Source: Rachicladosporium sp. CCFEE 5018 (taxonomy: Eukaryota; Ascomycota; Dothideomycetes; Cladosporiales; Cladosporiaceae). From it: a DNA stretch of 64,000 bases. The notes beneath the pieces are model-generated. The model had not been told where the DNA came from. It worked only from the letters and a program-made list of their open reading frames with translations, and ran no database searches. Shown in pieces: positions 53,019-62,746 of the stretch. The stretch lies in assembly GCA_002077045.2 (NCBI GenBank), contig KZ111144.1:618254-682253 (forward strand), written 5' to 3'. Position numbers and translations under genes: made by a program. Positions within the stretch are counted from its first letter, which is position 1; each line of letters opens with the position of its first letter.

Positions 53019-55088
53019 TCAATAAGTGAAAGCCTCCTCGACGAAGTCAATGGCCCCTTGATCCATCACGCCTCTCACCGCGCTCCTGACACTATCAGCA
53101 AAAGCACCCGGGCCGCAAACCGTCACACCGACAGCACCGATCCGCTCTGGCATTTCCTTCTCCAGTATTGTAGTCGGATTGCACCGTCCAGGAAACATCT
53201 GCACGCTCCCCGTGTTGCTCATTACTTCCCCCCTATGCCTGGGCTTCGTGACGAAGAGCTGTATGCGCAGCACTTCTCTCCGATGCTCCATACGCAGTAT
53301 CTGGTCCATCCACACGCGCACCCACTCCAGACACTCCGTGTTCGGCACGGACCAGACGAGCAAGATCTTCTTCGTCGCGCATGTGCCTGCTGCGTACTGT
53401 GTGAGTAGATGATGCGCGTAGCCGACGCAGTGTGTGATGCCGACGCCGCCTGCGAAGAGGATCACAGTGCCATACGACGTGAAGCTCTCGTGGCCACCGT
53501 AGGGCCCTTCTATGGCACCCCAAGTGCTGAAGGTGCCACCTGGAAGCTTGCTAGCACGCTCATATATTTGGCGTGTTAGACCGGAGCGTGCGCGCATTAT
53601 CAGAGAAATGCTTGTCACAGTCGCTTCGCGCGGTATCGAGGTGTTCGGGAGCTGATGGGTCTGCTTGTTGTCGCTATTTTCCTTGACCGTACCGAGGATT
53701 GAGAGCGTTTTCCCGGTCTTGGTGGAGTAAGTTGATTGCCGGGGCACAAGACTAGGCCGCTTGCCGATACCCATGACTTCGCTCGGGTTGTGCGATGGCA
53801 GCTTCTCCATCTCGATCTCGAGCGGGGGTGATTTAGGCCTGTTCTCTGCCCAAGCTATGGAGAATGGATGACTTGACCAGAGAGACATCATCGGAATGTA
53901 TGCGTGAACATGGCAGCCAGGTGTGTAGGTCCACGGTCTTCGAATGTCAAACGTCACCCTGCAAGCTTCACCTGGTAGTGCTTCGATATGGACCTTCGTC
54001 AAGCCTCGTCTTCGGCTGACGTTTAGGTAGCAGATCCGTAGACTTCGCCAGAGCCACTCCGTACCCCAGAGTGCGAATGCCAGCTTCACGTATGGCAGTT
54101 GTGGGAGATTAGCCTTGTCGAGGTGCACGTACACACCAGCTAGCGCAAGCATGACCAATATTCGGTGCGTGTTCAAGAAGGTCTCGTAAAAAGCATGCCG
54201 GAATGGCGATGGGGTGATTAGGAAGATGCAAGAAAACGTGCATGTGGCAACCATTCCCCACTGGTAGCTTGTGCTGGTAGCGAGCGTAAGAGCGATTTGC
54301 GCAGAGCCTGCAGCTCTATGCGTGTTGACTGCCCAACAAATCGTGTGGACGACAGCTTCGAGGATCAGTATTCGCGCACACCATCTGTGCAGCAGGTTGA
54401 AGGTATCGTAGCTGACGCCCGTGAAGCGAATGAGAGGATTATTGCGGAGCGCGAACAGTACTGTGGGTATTAGATTCAGCGCAGCAAGTTGTCCCGTCCT
54501 TCCTCGCAATTCCGCGATGACAGAGTACTCCGACTCGTGTCCATAGTCCAGGATACAGCAGTAGGCAATGTTACTTAGTAGGTAAAGCACAAGCAAGAGG
54601 GTGTGAAACCGTGAAGGAAGTGTCCCGATACCAATCGCGTTCGAGATCTGGAACTCCCGATTATATCTAGTATGACTCAAAGGCGCATACAGTAGATGCT
54701 TCTTCACTCTCGGCCAGAGTTGATTGTGCTCGTGCATCCAGTATCGTTGGTCCGACTCCCTTCCAAGTGACATAATCTTTCTCAAATACGACTTTCCTCG
54801 GTGAAGCCATTGGTATACAAGAACGACTGCCAGCAGCACGCAAAAGGTGATGACCATGATGTTTGAAAGTAACCAGTTCATGTCCTGGTTAACTCCGCCA
54901 AGGCCATGTGAGAAAGGTGTCGCTGCAGCACTCCAATTGAGTACCTGCCCGTAGTCGCTAATTTCGCCGTGTCCGGGCGATGCAGATGGCAGTGCGAATC
55001 GGGGCGCCATGGTGGCATCTCTTGGGTACAAGTCGCCCACAGACGACTGCAGGTCTACCGCAGTGTGAATGTCGGAGTGGCGATGCAT
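53019..55088 (-). CDS. Ferric reductase, Fre-type transmembrane flavocytochrome
   Basis: A single exon encodes 689 residues from ATG 55088, the first ATG in a frame that is open a little further upstream. The ferric-reductase-like membrane domain has the four heme-ligand histidines in two pairs: LLHRW and EAVVHTICW, then NTHRI and VYVHL. The FAD-binding motif is SSHPFSIAW. The NADPH domain shows EGPYGG, LFAGGVGITH and the terminal CGPGAFADSVR. These enzymes reduce extracellular Fe(III) or Cu(II) chelates using cytosolic NADPH across two hemes. A Ser/Thr-rich insert separates the FAD and NADPH parts. No signal peptide is clear at the N-terminus. Its partner in context is the Mn-type CDF gene just downstream. 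Confidence 0.94.
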   Translation of the reverse strand: MHRHSDIHTAVDLQSSVGDLYPRDATMAPRFALPSASPGHGEISDYGQVLNWSAAATPFSHGLGGVNQDMNWLLSNIMVITFCVLLAVVLVYQWLHRGKSYLRKIMSLGRESDQRYWMHEHNQLWPRVKKHLLYAPLSHTRYNREFQISNAIGIGTLPSRFHTLLLVLYLLSNIAYCCILDYGHESEYSVIAELRGRTGQLAALNLIPTVLFALRNNPLIRFTGVSYDTFNLLHRWCARILILEAVVHTICWAVNTHRAAGSAQIALTLATSTSYQWGMVATCTFSCIFLITPSPFRHAFYETFLNTHRILVMLALAGVYVHLDKANLPQLPYVKLAFALWGTEWLWRSLRICYLNVSRRRGLTKVHIEALPGEACRVTFDIRRPWTYTPGCHVHAYIPMMSLWSSHPFSIAWAENRPKSPPLEIEMEKLPSHNPSEVMGIGKRPSLVPRQSTYSTKTGKTLSILGTVKENSDNKQTHQLPNTSIPREATVTSISLIMRARSGLTRQIYERASKLPGGTFSTWGAIEGPYGGHESFTSYGTVILFAGGVGITHCVGYAHHLLTQYAAGTCATKKILLVWSVPNTECLEWVRVWMDQILRMEHRREVLRIQLFVTKPRHRGEVMSNTGSVQMFPGRCNPTTILEKEMPERIGAVGVTVCGPGAFADSVRSAVRGVMDQGAIDFVEEAFTY

Positions 55089-56720
55089 CGTGAAAACGGA
55101 TAGAAAAATCCGTGAATGCGGAGTGGTTGCTGTGCAGCAAGGAATGTGTTGCACGGAAAGTGCCTGTTCACCTCAAAGTCTCAGACTTGAAGTGCTGTGT
55201 CTTGTACGAATGTAAGTGGTGTTGGTGTGCGCCGGGCACACTGGTTATGGTGTGAACGTAATGTAAGGCAGTCCTGCTGCAATGGTGACGGACCCCAATA
55301 GTGGTCAATGCTAGCTTCGGCGAGGTGAAGGCAGGTGCGAAGGAATGTGTACAAAGGTCTTGTGCTGTAGCATTAGTGCGTCGGTCTAGAAACAAAGAAT
55401 TGTACCCGCATCCTGAACAATGGCTATTGTCGTCCCGCCACAGAATCGTAGCCAAGTTCAGCGAGAGCGGAAAGCCAACCCAGGAATCCCAACGCCGACA
55501 CGGTCTATAGCAGCAGTGGAAGACAGTGCAGAAGTGAACGCAGTAACGTCAAACGCAGTGACCGCTGAGTAACGACAACGAAAAAACAGGTACGAACGTA
55601 TCGCACACTGTGTTACCTTGCGACTATCATGGGCGCATCGCAGCACCCGTCGGAAGATTCCTATCAGCGTCTGCGCAAACGGGATGAGCACAGGGTTATG
55701 TGAAGCGAGTAGCATGTTGAACGAGCCAAGTATGAGGAATAGAGTCAAAGGACAGGTTGTGGATGGAAGGCGCGGCGGCTAGGTCTGCCGAATGAAGCCA
55801 AGCTTCACCAATGACTGCTCCCCGGAATTATTGATATGAAACAGATGTGTCATATTGCGAAAACACCATGCTGCGGTCAAAGCGCGGACTTTCACGTGCT
55901 GGATCTTGTTGAGATTTCAACTCTGTGAGAAGACAATCTCTTGCTTTAGATGAGATGAGCTGCTAGTGCAAGTCCAGGAAGTCCAGTGATTTTGGTGGCG
56001 AGATCATCATATACAATCAGGACGGTCCGCCACTCTGAGGCCGCTTGAAGCCTGCCACGCTGCTCTCCGGGACCCTATGGGACGACATGGCGCCATGTCG
56101 GCTCAGCTGGCCGACGGCGGCGCACGACAGTGTTTTCAAGTCTCGCCTGCGGTACACTGCTACCTCTTTCGTCGCCAGAACATCGCCGTAGATCTGTATA
56201 TGAGGCGGTTTCTCCTGCTTATTACGCTTGGTTCCGTTACTCACGAGGCCAATTGAATTGCCGTTACCGTTGGGCTGTAATGGCGTGAAGTGAGTGATAC
56301 GATTGAGGGCGCCGGATGTTGGCCTAATGGCGGAACTCGTAATTTTGGGACAGATCACAGACGATCTGGGAAGGCACGAGACAATATAAGCCCTCGGCGG
56401 AGGTGCTACGACGTGCTGAATGTATCCGAAGTACATGTGGCAAGCTGAGGGTCGCTCGTGAGGATGCTTAACCTGAGTGCATTGTCGTACATGGCATCGT
56501 TCCTCAGCATCATGGTGATCGCGACTGCAACTTTGACCACGGGCTTGCGGCTGAGGCTGGTGGATCATTGCAAGAGGGGGCAGGGAAGGAGACTCAGAGT
56601 GCAGGTGCAGAGATGGGAGTTTTGAAGAGCCTGCGATAATTCAATGTACCAACATCGGGACCAGACTTGCATTAGCTGTTGTGATATAATCGATGATTGT
56701 GTTGTAATCTGATTAGTCGT
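55089..56720. other. Intergenic, upstream of the ferric reductase gene
   Basis: This 1.6-kb stretch contains the reductase promoter. A 183-codon minus-strand ORF at 56017..56568 is the largest candidate but has no recognisable domain and low-complexity His/Pro/Arg content. I see no RNA gene or repeat. Confidence 0.45.
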
Positions 56721-57557
56721 CTAAAATGTATGCTTTGGTGCATCACCCTTCTCGTCTCCGCTTCCGTACTTCTTGACTGGCTCCTTATTCGCACTCTTGT
56801 CCTTCTCAAAGTACGCAACCTCTTCGGAGTCCATGTGCTTGGCCACCTGGTCTGCCTGCCACTTCTTGAACGAGAAGCCAACGCCTGCAGTATTGCTGTC
56901 AGTATCTTGGGCATCTGGGAGGAAGCGTGGCTGGGAAATGCCAAGACCCACCCTCGTGCGAATAGTCCTTATCGTTCGCCTGGTCCTTGTGATACTTCAC
57001 CTGGATGAAGTCGGAGTCAATGGTGGCTGGGTCAAGACTGAGGGAGACGAGAGCGTTAATCGTCGCTGTCTTGGGAATGATCTTGAAAGTCCAGCTTTGC
57101 TCGTTCTTGAACTGGATGAGGGTGGGGTCGTTTCGAATGATCTAATGGTGCTTAGTGGCTGGGAGATCGTTCTATCTGTCAACATTATGCTGACCTCGTA
57201 ACGCTCGTTCTTACTAGCCTTGAATAGATGCACCAAACCGTACCATTGTCCCGCCAAATAGGCCGTTAGCAAGGCGTAGATGATCAGAGCTCGTCATGGA
57301 GGACCAACCATCTTGTACCGGTCATTTGCATACACGAACTGGTCGTCATACACGCAGTCGGGCGTGTATCTCTCAACCCGTTGGATGGTCGGCTCGCAGG
57401 AGTAGAGCGCGATTATGTCGTCAATCAAGGCCTGTCGATTCGGTGGCAGGGGAATGGACTTGGATGGATTGGGCGTATAGTCTTCAGAGGTCGCGGTCTG
57501 GCGAACCTCGAAAGCCTCGCCAGGGGCGGAGGATGGAGCAGTCGGCGCGGCAGACAT
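56721..57557 (-). CDS. Conserved fungal NTF2/SnoaL-like protein, unknown function
   Basis: There are four exons (57557..57309, 57254..57195, 57141..56952, 56884..56721), giving 220 residues. The fold guess comes from the N-terminal pattern ALIDDIIALYSCEP..RYTPDCVYDDQFVYANDRYKM, like NTF2-type proteins. The central NEQSWTFKIIPKTATINALVSL and the tail VGFSFKKWQADQVAKHMDS are, from memory, strongly conserved across Pezizomycotina. No catalytic residue is known. Intron 1 (57308..57255, 54 nt) starts GTTGGT and has a CTAAC branch site but ends in TG; the next exon must begin at GCGGGACAATGG to keep KM-AGQWYGL. Introns 2 and 3 are normal GT..AG. All phases sum correctly only with the TG end. Confidence 0.87.
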
Positions 57558-58326
57558 GATGATCGAGTGCTGTTGTTCCTGTTGGGCGGTTGCTGATGGG
57601 TTGACGTCGTAATGTTGCCGTGGTATACTTGGCGTGAATGAAGTGAGATGGGTGGACGAAGTGAAGTGAGACAAAACAGCTTTTGTACCTTACCCACCCT
57701 TCAATCGCGAATACACGGCCCAATACTGACGCGTCGACTAGGCATACTTAGCCGTGAATGCTCCTGTCTGCGAATCATCATACACTTTGCCATGTTGATG
57801 TATCGTGCATTGCATGCGAGATCTGATCGAAGTGCAGTCGCCATGTACGCCATAATGAGATCACAGAAGTCGCAGCCGCTAGCCAGAACGGAACAGAGGC
57901 GGATGTCCGTTGCGACTTCACATTCACACTTGACAGCAACATAATGCGAGCTAAAAGGTCTGTCGGTCATACTCCCATCATGGCGGAGTTGAACCACAAA
58001 CCTTGTGTATACGGGGATCGAAGTCAATGTCGTTACAGCTCATCGGCAGCTACAGGTACGACTAGGGCCATTCTCCTTAACAAACACGCTGCCAGCAGAA
58101 CAGGAGCTTCGTCAAGTGTGTGGACATGGTTAACTGATATGCAGTCTCATTCCCAACATATCAATTTGCCATTGTGAGACTGCTGCTTCGCTGAGCCGCG
58201 TTTGAAATCTTCGTCGCTTCGTCGACATAGCACCCTCCAGGCTCGAACTGTCACTCCTGGGACTGCATCGTCAGCTAAATCATGCCGATAGTCTCAAATG
58301 GCACTACCTTGAGCGCTAAGCTCTGC
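57558..58326. other. Intergenic, upstream of the NTF2-like gene
   Basis: This 769-base gap lies between minus-strand genes. I see no feature other than the presumed promoter. Confidence 0.4.
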
Positions 58327-59199
58327 TCAGCTCAGGTCGTCCAGCGTCTTGCTGGCGTCACCAGTAGCCCTCTGGAAGTCCCTTACAAGCTTCTCCTTGA
58401 TACATGCGATGAGCTTCGCCTTCTTCGCAATGGCTACAGCCTCGCTGCGTTCGGATCGCTCCTTCACAGCTTGATTGTAGTCACCCACAGCCTTCTTGAG
58501 TACGACGAGTGCGACCTTCAGTTGCAGTATGAGGACGTCCGGCTCGTCGTCCAGGAAGTCTCGGGCGTTCTTCTTTAGGACAGAACGAGCACCCGACGGC
58601 GCTTCGCACGCCGAGTCAGCGAGTTCCCATTGAAGATACAAGATGTCGACGAGTTTCTCGTTGCCTGGCAATGCCTTATACTTAATCCACAAGATATATT
58701 CGCCGGACGTCAGTGCTGTGTTGGCCTTTCGTATGCAGCCAATCAGCTGAGTGCGTTGAGTCTCTGGACTTGTTTCGGCTGTCGCCGCTACAGCTGTGCC
58801 GATCCTTGAGCAGGCTTTTGGGTTTGCGTCAGCCTGAGTGACTTTGAGTGTCTTGGATCGCTTGGGGGAGGCCTCGTTGATCTTCTGTGCTACAATGCCA
58901 CGCTTCTTACTCGACTTGAGTATGATAACCTCGGCTTCGTCAAGTGGGCTACCCTGCTGCTTGCTCTTCCTGGCAGTGTTCGTCATGGTACCTGTCTGGG
59001 ACGCTCCAGCCACTCCAGATTTCGCACCCGTCTTCAGCAAGTCCTGAATGTCAGAAACACTCTGGCCCCGTGAACCCAGCAGGCCGCCTGTACCGGGGGC
59101 GCCGCTCACCAGGGCGAAGGCGTCGCCCGGCAATTCCACAGGCGACAATATGTCGTCAATGAGAATGTCCACGTCGTTTGTGGTGCTCAAGCCGTTCAT
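58327..59199 (-). CDS. Unknown protein, possibly nuclear, with C-terminal helical region
   Basis: The single open frame encodes 290 residues from ATG 59199. I do not recognise it. Residues 1-50 are acidic and Gly-rich; 70-130 are Lys/Ser-rich with possible nuclear signals (KSSKKRG, SPKRSK). Residues about 145-290 look alpha-helical with heptad-like Leu/Ala spacing and end in LVRDFQRATGDASKTLDDL. The same frame is open upstream from ATG 59286 except for TAG at 59206-59208, so the true N-terminus may be longer. That TAG could also be the AG of a 5' intron acceptor (TTGCCTAG). It is probably lineage-specific; no function is proposed. Confidence 0.6.
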   Translation of the reverse strand: MNGLSTTNDVDILIDDILSPVELPGDAFALVSGAPGTGGLLGSRGQSVSDIQDLLKTGAKSGVAGASQTGTMTNTARKSKQQGSPLDEAEVIILKSSKKRGIVAQKINEASPKRSKTLKVTQADANPKACSRIGTAVAATAETSPETQRTQLIGCIRKANTALTSGEYILWIKYKALPGNEKLVDILYLQWELADSACEAPSGARSVLKKNARDFLDDEPDVLILQLKVALVVLKKAVGDYNQAVKERSERSEAVAIAKKAKLIACIKEKLVRDFQRATGDASKTLDDLS

Positions 59200-59606
59200 C
59201 CAGTCCTAGGCAATCACTGACTGATCAGCCACGAGAGATTCTGGCGCGTTGAAGTCGGAAGTGGACGGGTTGTTCGAGTGTGCCATGCTATAGCTCCCAA
59301 GAGGGTAGCGGGCAGAAGATATGGGGCGAATTTGGACTCAAATGAATGAGCACCTTGCTACTGACTTCTTCAGCGGTACCAGGCGTGATGGCGGACAGAA
59401 GGAGGTAGCTGAGCAGTGAAGTGGAAGATAGAGTGCGGATAGATCTCGTACTGACGCTCGTGATCATAGGTCCAGGTGTGAAGCCAGTTTAGCGCTGCAA
59501 AGAAATTTCGTCATATCAACGCAGCCATGGAAAAATGAGGGCTCGTATGATATGTGTTCCGTGGTAGCACAAGTAAGCTTTCGCTCGTGACTACCTCCCC
59601 TCTCAC
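59200..59606. other. Region between DBP6 3' end and the unknown gene
   Basis: This 407-base gap includes the possible 5' extension of the unknown gene (59200..59286, discussed there) and the 3' flank of DBP6. I see nothing else. Confidence 0.45.
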
Positions 59607-62468
59607 TCACTTCCCAAATACCATCTCCCTCATTCCATCAAGCGCTTCTGCATACTGTGCTTTCATCTCCTCGCCACCAGCGTCAACTCTCACTCTCTCC
59701 ACTGGCGCACGACGCTTCACATTCGGCGCCCTCATGATGTCGTTCACATACCACCTCGCTTGCGAATCAGTATACAGCGTCCACGCCTCTCCACTCTCGC
59801 CAGCTCTGGCACTTCGCCCAACACGATGGACATACGCGGTGAGTGAGTGAGGGACATCGTACTGAATGACGTGAGTGATGCGGCGACCTTGTAGAACATC
59901 GAGACCGCGTCCGGCTCGGTCAGTGGCGATCGTGATGATCGGTGCGGATGCGCTGCTAGATCTTTTCGAAGCTTTGCTCGATGTCTTCGTCAAGCTCGAG
60001 ATCCATTCTGCCCAGTCTAGGCGTAGCTTCTGGAGCAGGGAGGTGAGCCGCTCAGCCGACTCGGTGCTTGAGGTGAATATCAGGATCGTTGGAGGAGAAG
60101 CTCTCGTGTCAGTCGACAGGGACTTTGGACTCGGCCGTTTTGCTTTGTTGTCATCCTCGTTTCCGTCGTCCGAGGACTGCGAGCTGTGCGAACTGATATC
60201 ATTGCTGATCGTGCTGCTATCACTTGAAGAGACCGAGGCGTTAGAATCCGAATCCGACTTCAGACCTTCGTCTTCATCTGCTGACCGTGCGACAGTCAAG
60301 CCGCCCGCTCTGCCCTTCCCCTTGGGCACCTGCTTGGACCTGCTTCCCAAGATCTTCGAGTCTAGCAAAGCTACGAGGTGCAGTGGCTTATCTCTACCAT
60401 CGCCTACAGGCACACAGTACTCCGTCAGTGTTGATGGCAGCTCGTAATGGTCTCCATCGCCCTGCACATCGTCCATTGGCTCATCGCTCTCTGCACCCTG
60501 CACAACAACCATCTGTGGTCTTTTCAGTTCCAGTGCACTAAGCTTGCCAATGTCTCGCGTCATTGTAGCACTCAGCACCACTTTGCGAACCCTCTGCTCG
60601 AAGCGTGCGTCCCATGCACCTCTCGCGCGGAGACATATCTCGCGCGGACCTTGTTCACTCCCTGTTCTCGGTCGTGAGAGCTCGTCGTTCAATCGCTCCA
60701 AGAATCCATTGTACTGTTGGTCAAGCAGCTTATCGGCCTCGTCCAGGACTAGCCACACTGTGTGCACGATGCTGAAGCCGATTGTGCTGCTCATGTGCTC
60801 CAGCAGTCTGCCAGGCGTGCAGACCAATATATCTACGGCAGACTTGTAGGTGGGCACATGGTCCACCAGACCATGTATGGCATCCTGGATCTCGCGTTCG
60901 AGACGGTCGTCCCAGTTCTCCATCTCCTCTATGAAGACATCGAACTCATCGCTGTCCTCTGAAGGTGGGTAGTCGCGACGCTGAGCTTTCTCCATTAGCA
61001 CCTTGTAGTGCGCAGGATCATACTTGCTGCCAGTCTTGATGAGTCTTTGCTGCTCATCGCCAAGCTTAGACGATCCAGTCGCAATGCCCACCGTCAGATC
61101 GCTTCCCTTTAGTAGGCTCTCCGCGACCGCTGTAACTTGCGCGACAAGCTCTCGCGTAGGCACAACGATGAGCGCCTTCAAGGTCTGTGGGCTTGCATTG
61201 CCACACTTCAGCGCCTCAATTATGGGCAAGAGATATGCTATTGTCTTGCCACTGCCAGTCGGAGCGCTTACTGCAATGTCAGGCACTATGCTCTCCATGA
61301 CTCTCGAGAACTTGGCAGCTTGAGTTCCTGGTGGCATCAGCAATGGGATGAGCGCCTGCTGCACTGGTAGTGCAATGCTAAACCCCAAGAAACGAAGAAG
61401 CTCGACGATTGCCTTGGGAAGGTCCAAAGCCTCGAATGTTTTCTCGACATCTTTGGAGACAGTGATGGGCGCACGAAGCCAGTCTGGAAGTCCCGAGGGT
61501 GCAGCAAATGACGGCATGACTTCATTGACTGGCTGCGGAAATGGCACTAGGTCTCGTTTCTCTACCGCAGGCACCGGATCAACCTCAATGGTCTCCGGCT
61601 CCTCTTCGTTCCGCTTCTGCACCTTCTGCTGGGACGAGTGGAACTTGTTGAGCACGCCGCCGAAGTTCTTGAGGTGCTCGTTATGGTCGTCGACAGCATT
61701 AAGATCCCCGGGGACGTCCTTCGGCTGATCAAGAACAGCTTCCAGCTTGTGTCGACGCTTTCTAGGCTTCTCTGGAGCGGGAGTAATATCAAATGCCGCG
61801 GCAGGACTTGCAACTCCTGACTCTACTTCAGGCACATTGAGAGCTGCTTTCCGCTTCGCAGGCGCGATTGCAGGAACGGACAGCTCCTTCGTCGGCGGCG
61901 AAGCCAAGCGTTCGATGGTGCTCTCTCTGTGCTGGACTGCGGGATTATCGTCTTCTGCGATCAACGACGGCATGATTTTGTCAACCCTAGTAGCGTCATC
62001 CGTTCTCACAGCGACATGATCAAACTTCGTTCCACCATCTACATCTTTCCCAGGCTCCCCTACAAAAGGCTCCACCTCCTCGTCACAGCTAGACTTCTGA
62101 GCAGCCTTTCGTGCGGCTCGAGCTTCCTTCTCGAGCTTCCTTCGCTTTTTCATATTCTTGATATGGCCAAACTCGCTCGAGTGATCGGGCTTCCAGGGTG
62201 TACTCGGCTCGACGGCGGTAGTCTCACCATCGTCCACTATGTCTGCTGCAGTGACCAGCTCTACCTCGCCACTACCATTGCCTTTGGTCTGTTTCTTGAG
62301 CCTTTTCGCCTTTCGCTCGGCTTTCTCATCATCGTCTCGTTCTCTTTTGCGTTTCGGCTCTGTTACAGGCGCTACAGGAGCTTTCGCCGTTATTGGAGCT
62401 GCCACGGGTGGTGTCGCGGTCGCAACGCCTTGCTTCGGCGGTATATACCGCTTGTATAGTGTGGTCAT
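59607..62468 (-). CDS. DBP6: DEAD-box RNA helicase Dbp6 (60S ribosome biogenesis)
   Basis: A single exon encodes 953 residues from ATG 62468 (MTTLYKRYIPPKQ). Residues 1-300 are charged, with Lys/Arg nuclear signals. The helicase core has Q-region GFSIALPVQQALIPLL, motif I SAPTGSGKT (401-409), Ia PTREL, Ib TPGRLLEHM, II DEAD (576-579), III SAT (633-635), IV ILIFTSS, V ATDRAGRGLD and VI HRVGRSARAG (881-890). The start of the C-terminal RecA lobe is split by a Ser/Asp-rich insert (about 729-786). In yeast Dbp6 acts early in pre-60S assembly; human DDX51 is the counterpart. Assignment to Dbp6 rather than another DEAD protein rests on the QQALIPLL block, the core spacing and the N-terminus. Confidence 0.92.
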   Translation of the reverse strand: MTTLYKRYIPPKQGVATATPPVAAPITAKAPVAPVTEPKRKRERDDDEKAERKAKRLKKQTKGNGSGEVELVTAADIVDDGETTAVEPSTPWKPDHSSEFGHIKNMKKRRKLEKEARAARKAAQKSSCDEEVEPFVGEPGKDVDGGTKFDHVAVRTDDATRVDKIMPSLIAEDDNPAVQHRESTIERLASPPTKELSVPAIAPAKRKAALNVPEVESGVASPAAAFDITPAPEKPRKRRHKLEAVLDQPKDVPGDLNAVDDHNEHLKNFGGVLNKFHSSQQKVQKRNEEEPETIEVDPVPAVEKRDLVPFPQPVNEVMPSFAAPSGLPDWLRAPITVSKDVEKTFEALDLPKAIVELLRFLGFSIALPVQQALIPLLMPPGTQAAKFSRVMESIVPDIAVSAPTGSGKTIAYLLPIIEALKCGNASPQTLKALIVVPTRELVAQVTAVAESLLKGSDLTVGIATGSSKLGDEQQRLIKTGSKYDPAHYKVLMEKAQRRDYPPSEDSDEFDVFIEEMENWDDRLEREIQDAIHGLVDHVPTYKSAVDILVCTPGRLLEHMSSTIGFSIVHTVWLVLDEADKLLDQQYNGFLERLNDELSRPRTGSEQGPREICLRARGAWDARFEQRVRKVVLSATMTRDIGKLSALELKRPQMVVVQGAESDEPMDDVQGDGDHYELPSTLTEYCVPVGDGRDKPLHLVALLDSKILGSRSKQVPKGKGRAGGLTVARSADEDEGLKSDSDSNASVSSSDSSTISNDISSHSSQSSDDGNEDDNKAKRPSPKSLSTDTRASPPTILIFTSSTESAERLTSLLQKLRLDWAEWISSLTKTSSKASKRSSSASAPIITIATDRAGRGLDVLQGRRITHVIQYDVPHSLTAYVHRVGRSARAGESGEAWTLYTDSQARWYVNDIMRAPNVKRRAPVERVRVDAGGEEMKAQYAEALDGMREMVFGK

Positions 62469-62746
62469 GCTTGGTCGCAATGTTCAGGTATAGACATATA
62501 TCTCAAGCTCATGTCGCATCGCCCAAATTTCTGGTTGCGATCGGGGATTGACGGGGAACGAAGCCGACTCCACATTGACTGTCAAGGGGTCCACGACAAA
62601 CACTCGACAGTGTGTGTGCACCAAATCAGAATGATTTATCGCTATGAAGCAGTCAGCATCCGACTGACTGACGAAGCGATAGATCCGTGGCAGCAGCGAT
62701 GCGCGAAGTCATATGAGCGCCTTCGGCGCACTGCTTAGGAGTCAAG

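Noticed and set aside
56017..56568. 183-codon minus-strand ORF upstream of the NTF2-like gene region
   Set aside because: No domain, signal or helix pattern and low-complexity composition. It could be an orphan gene, but the sequence alone does not support it.
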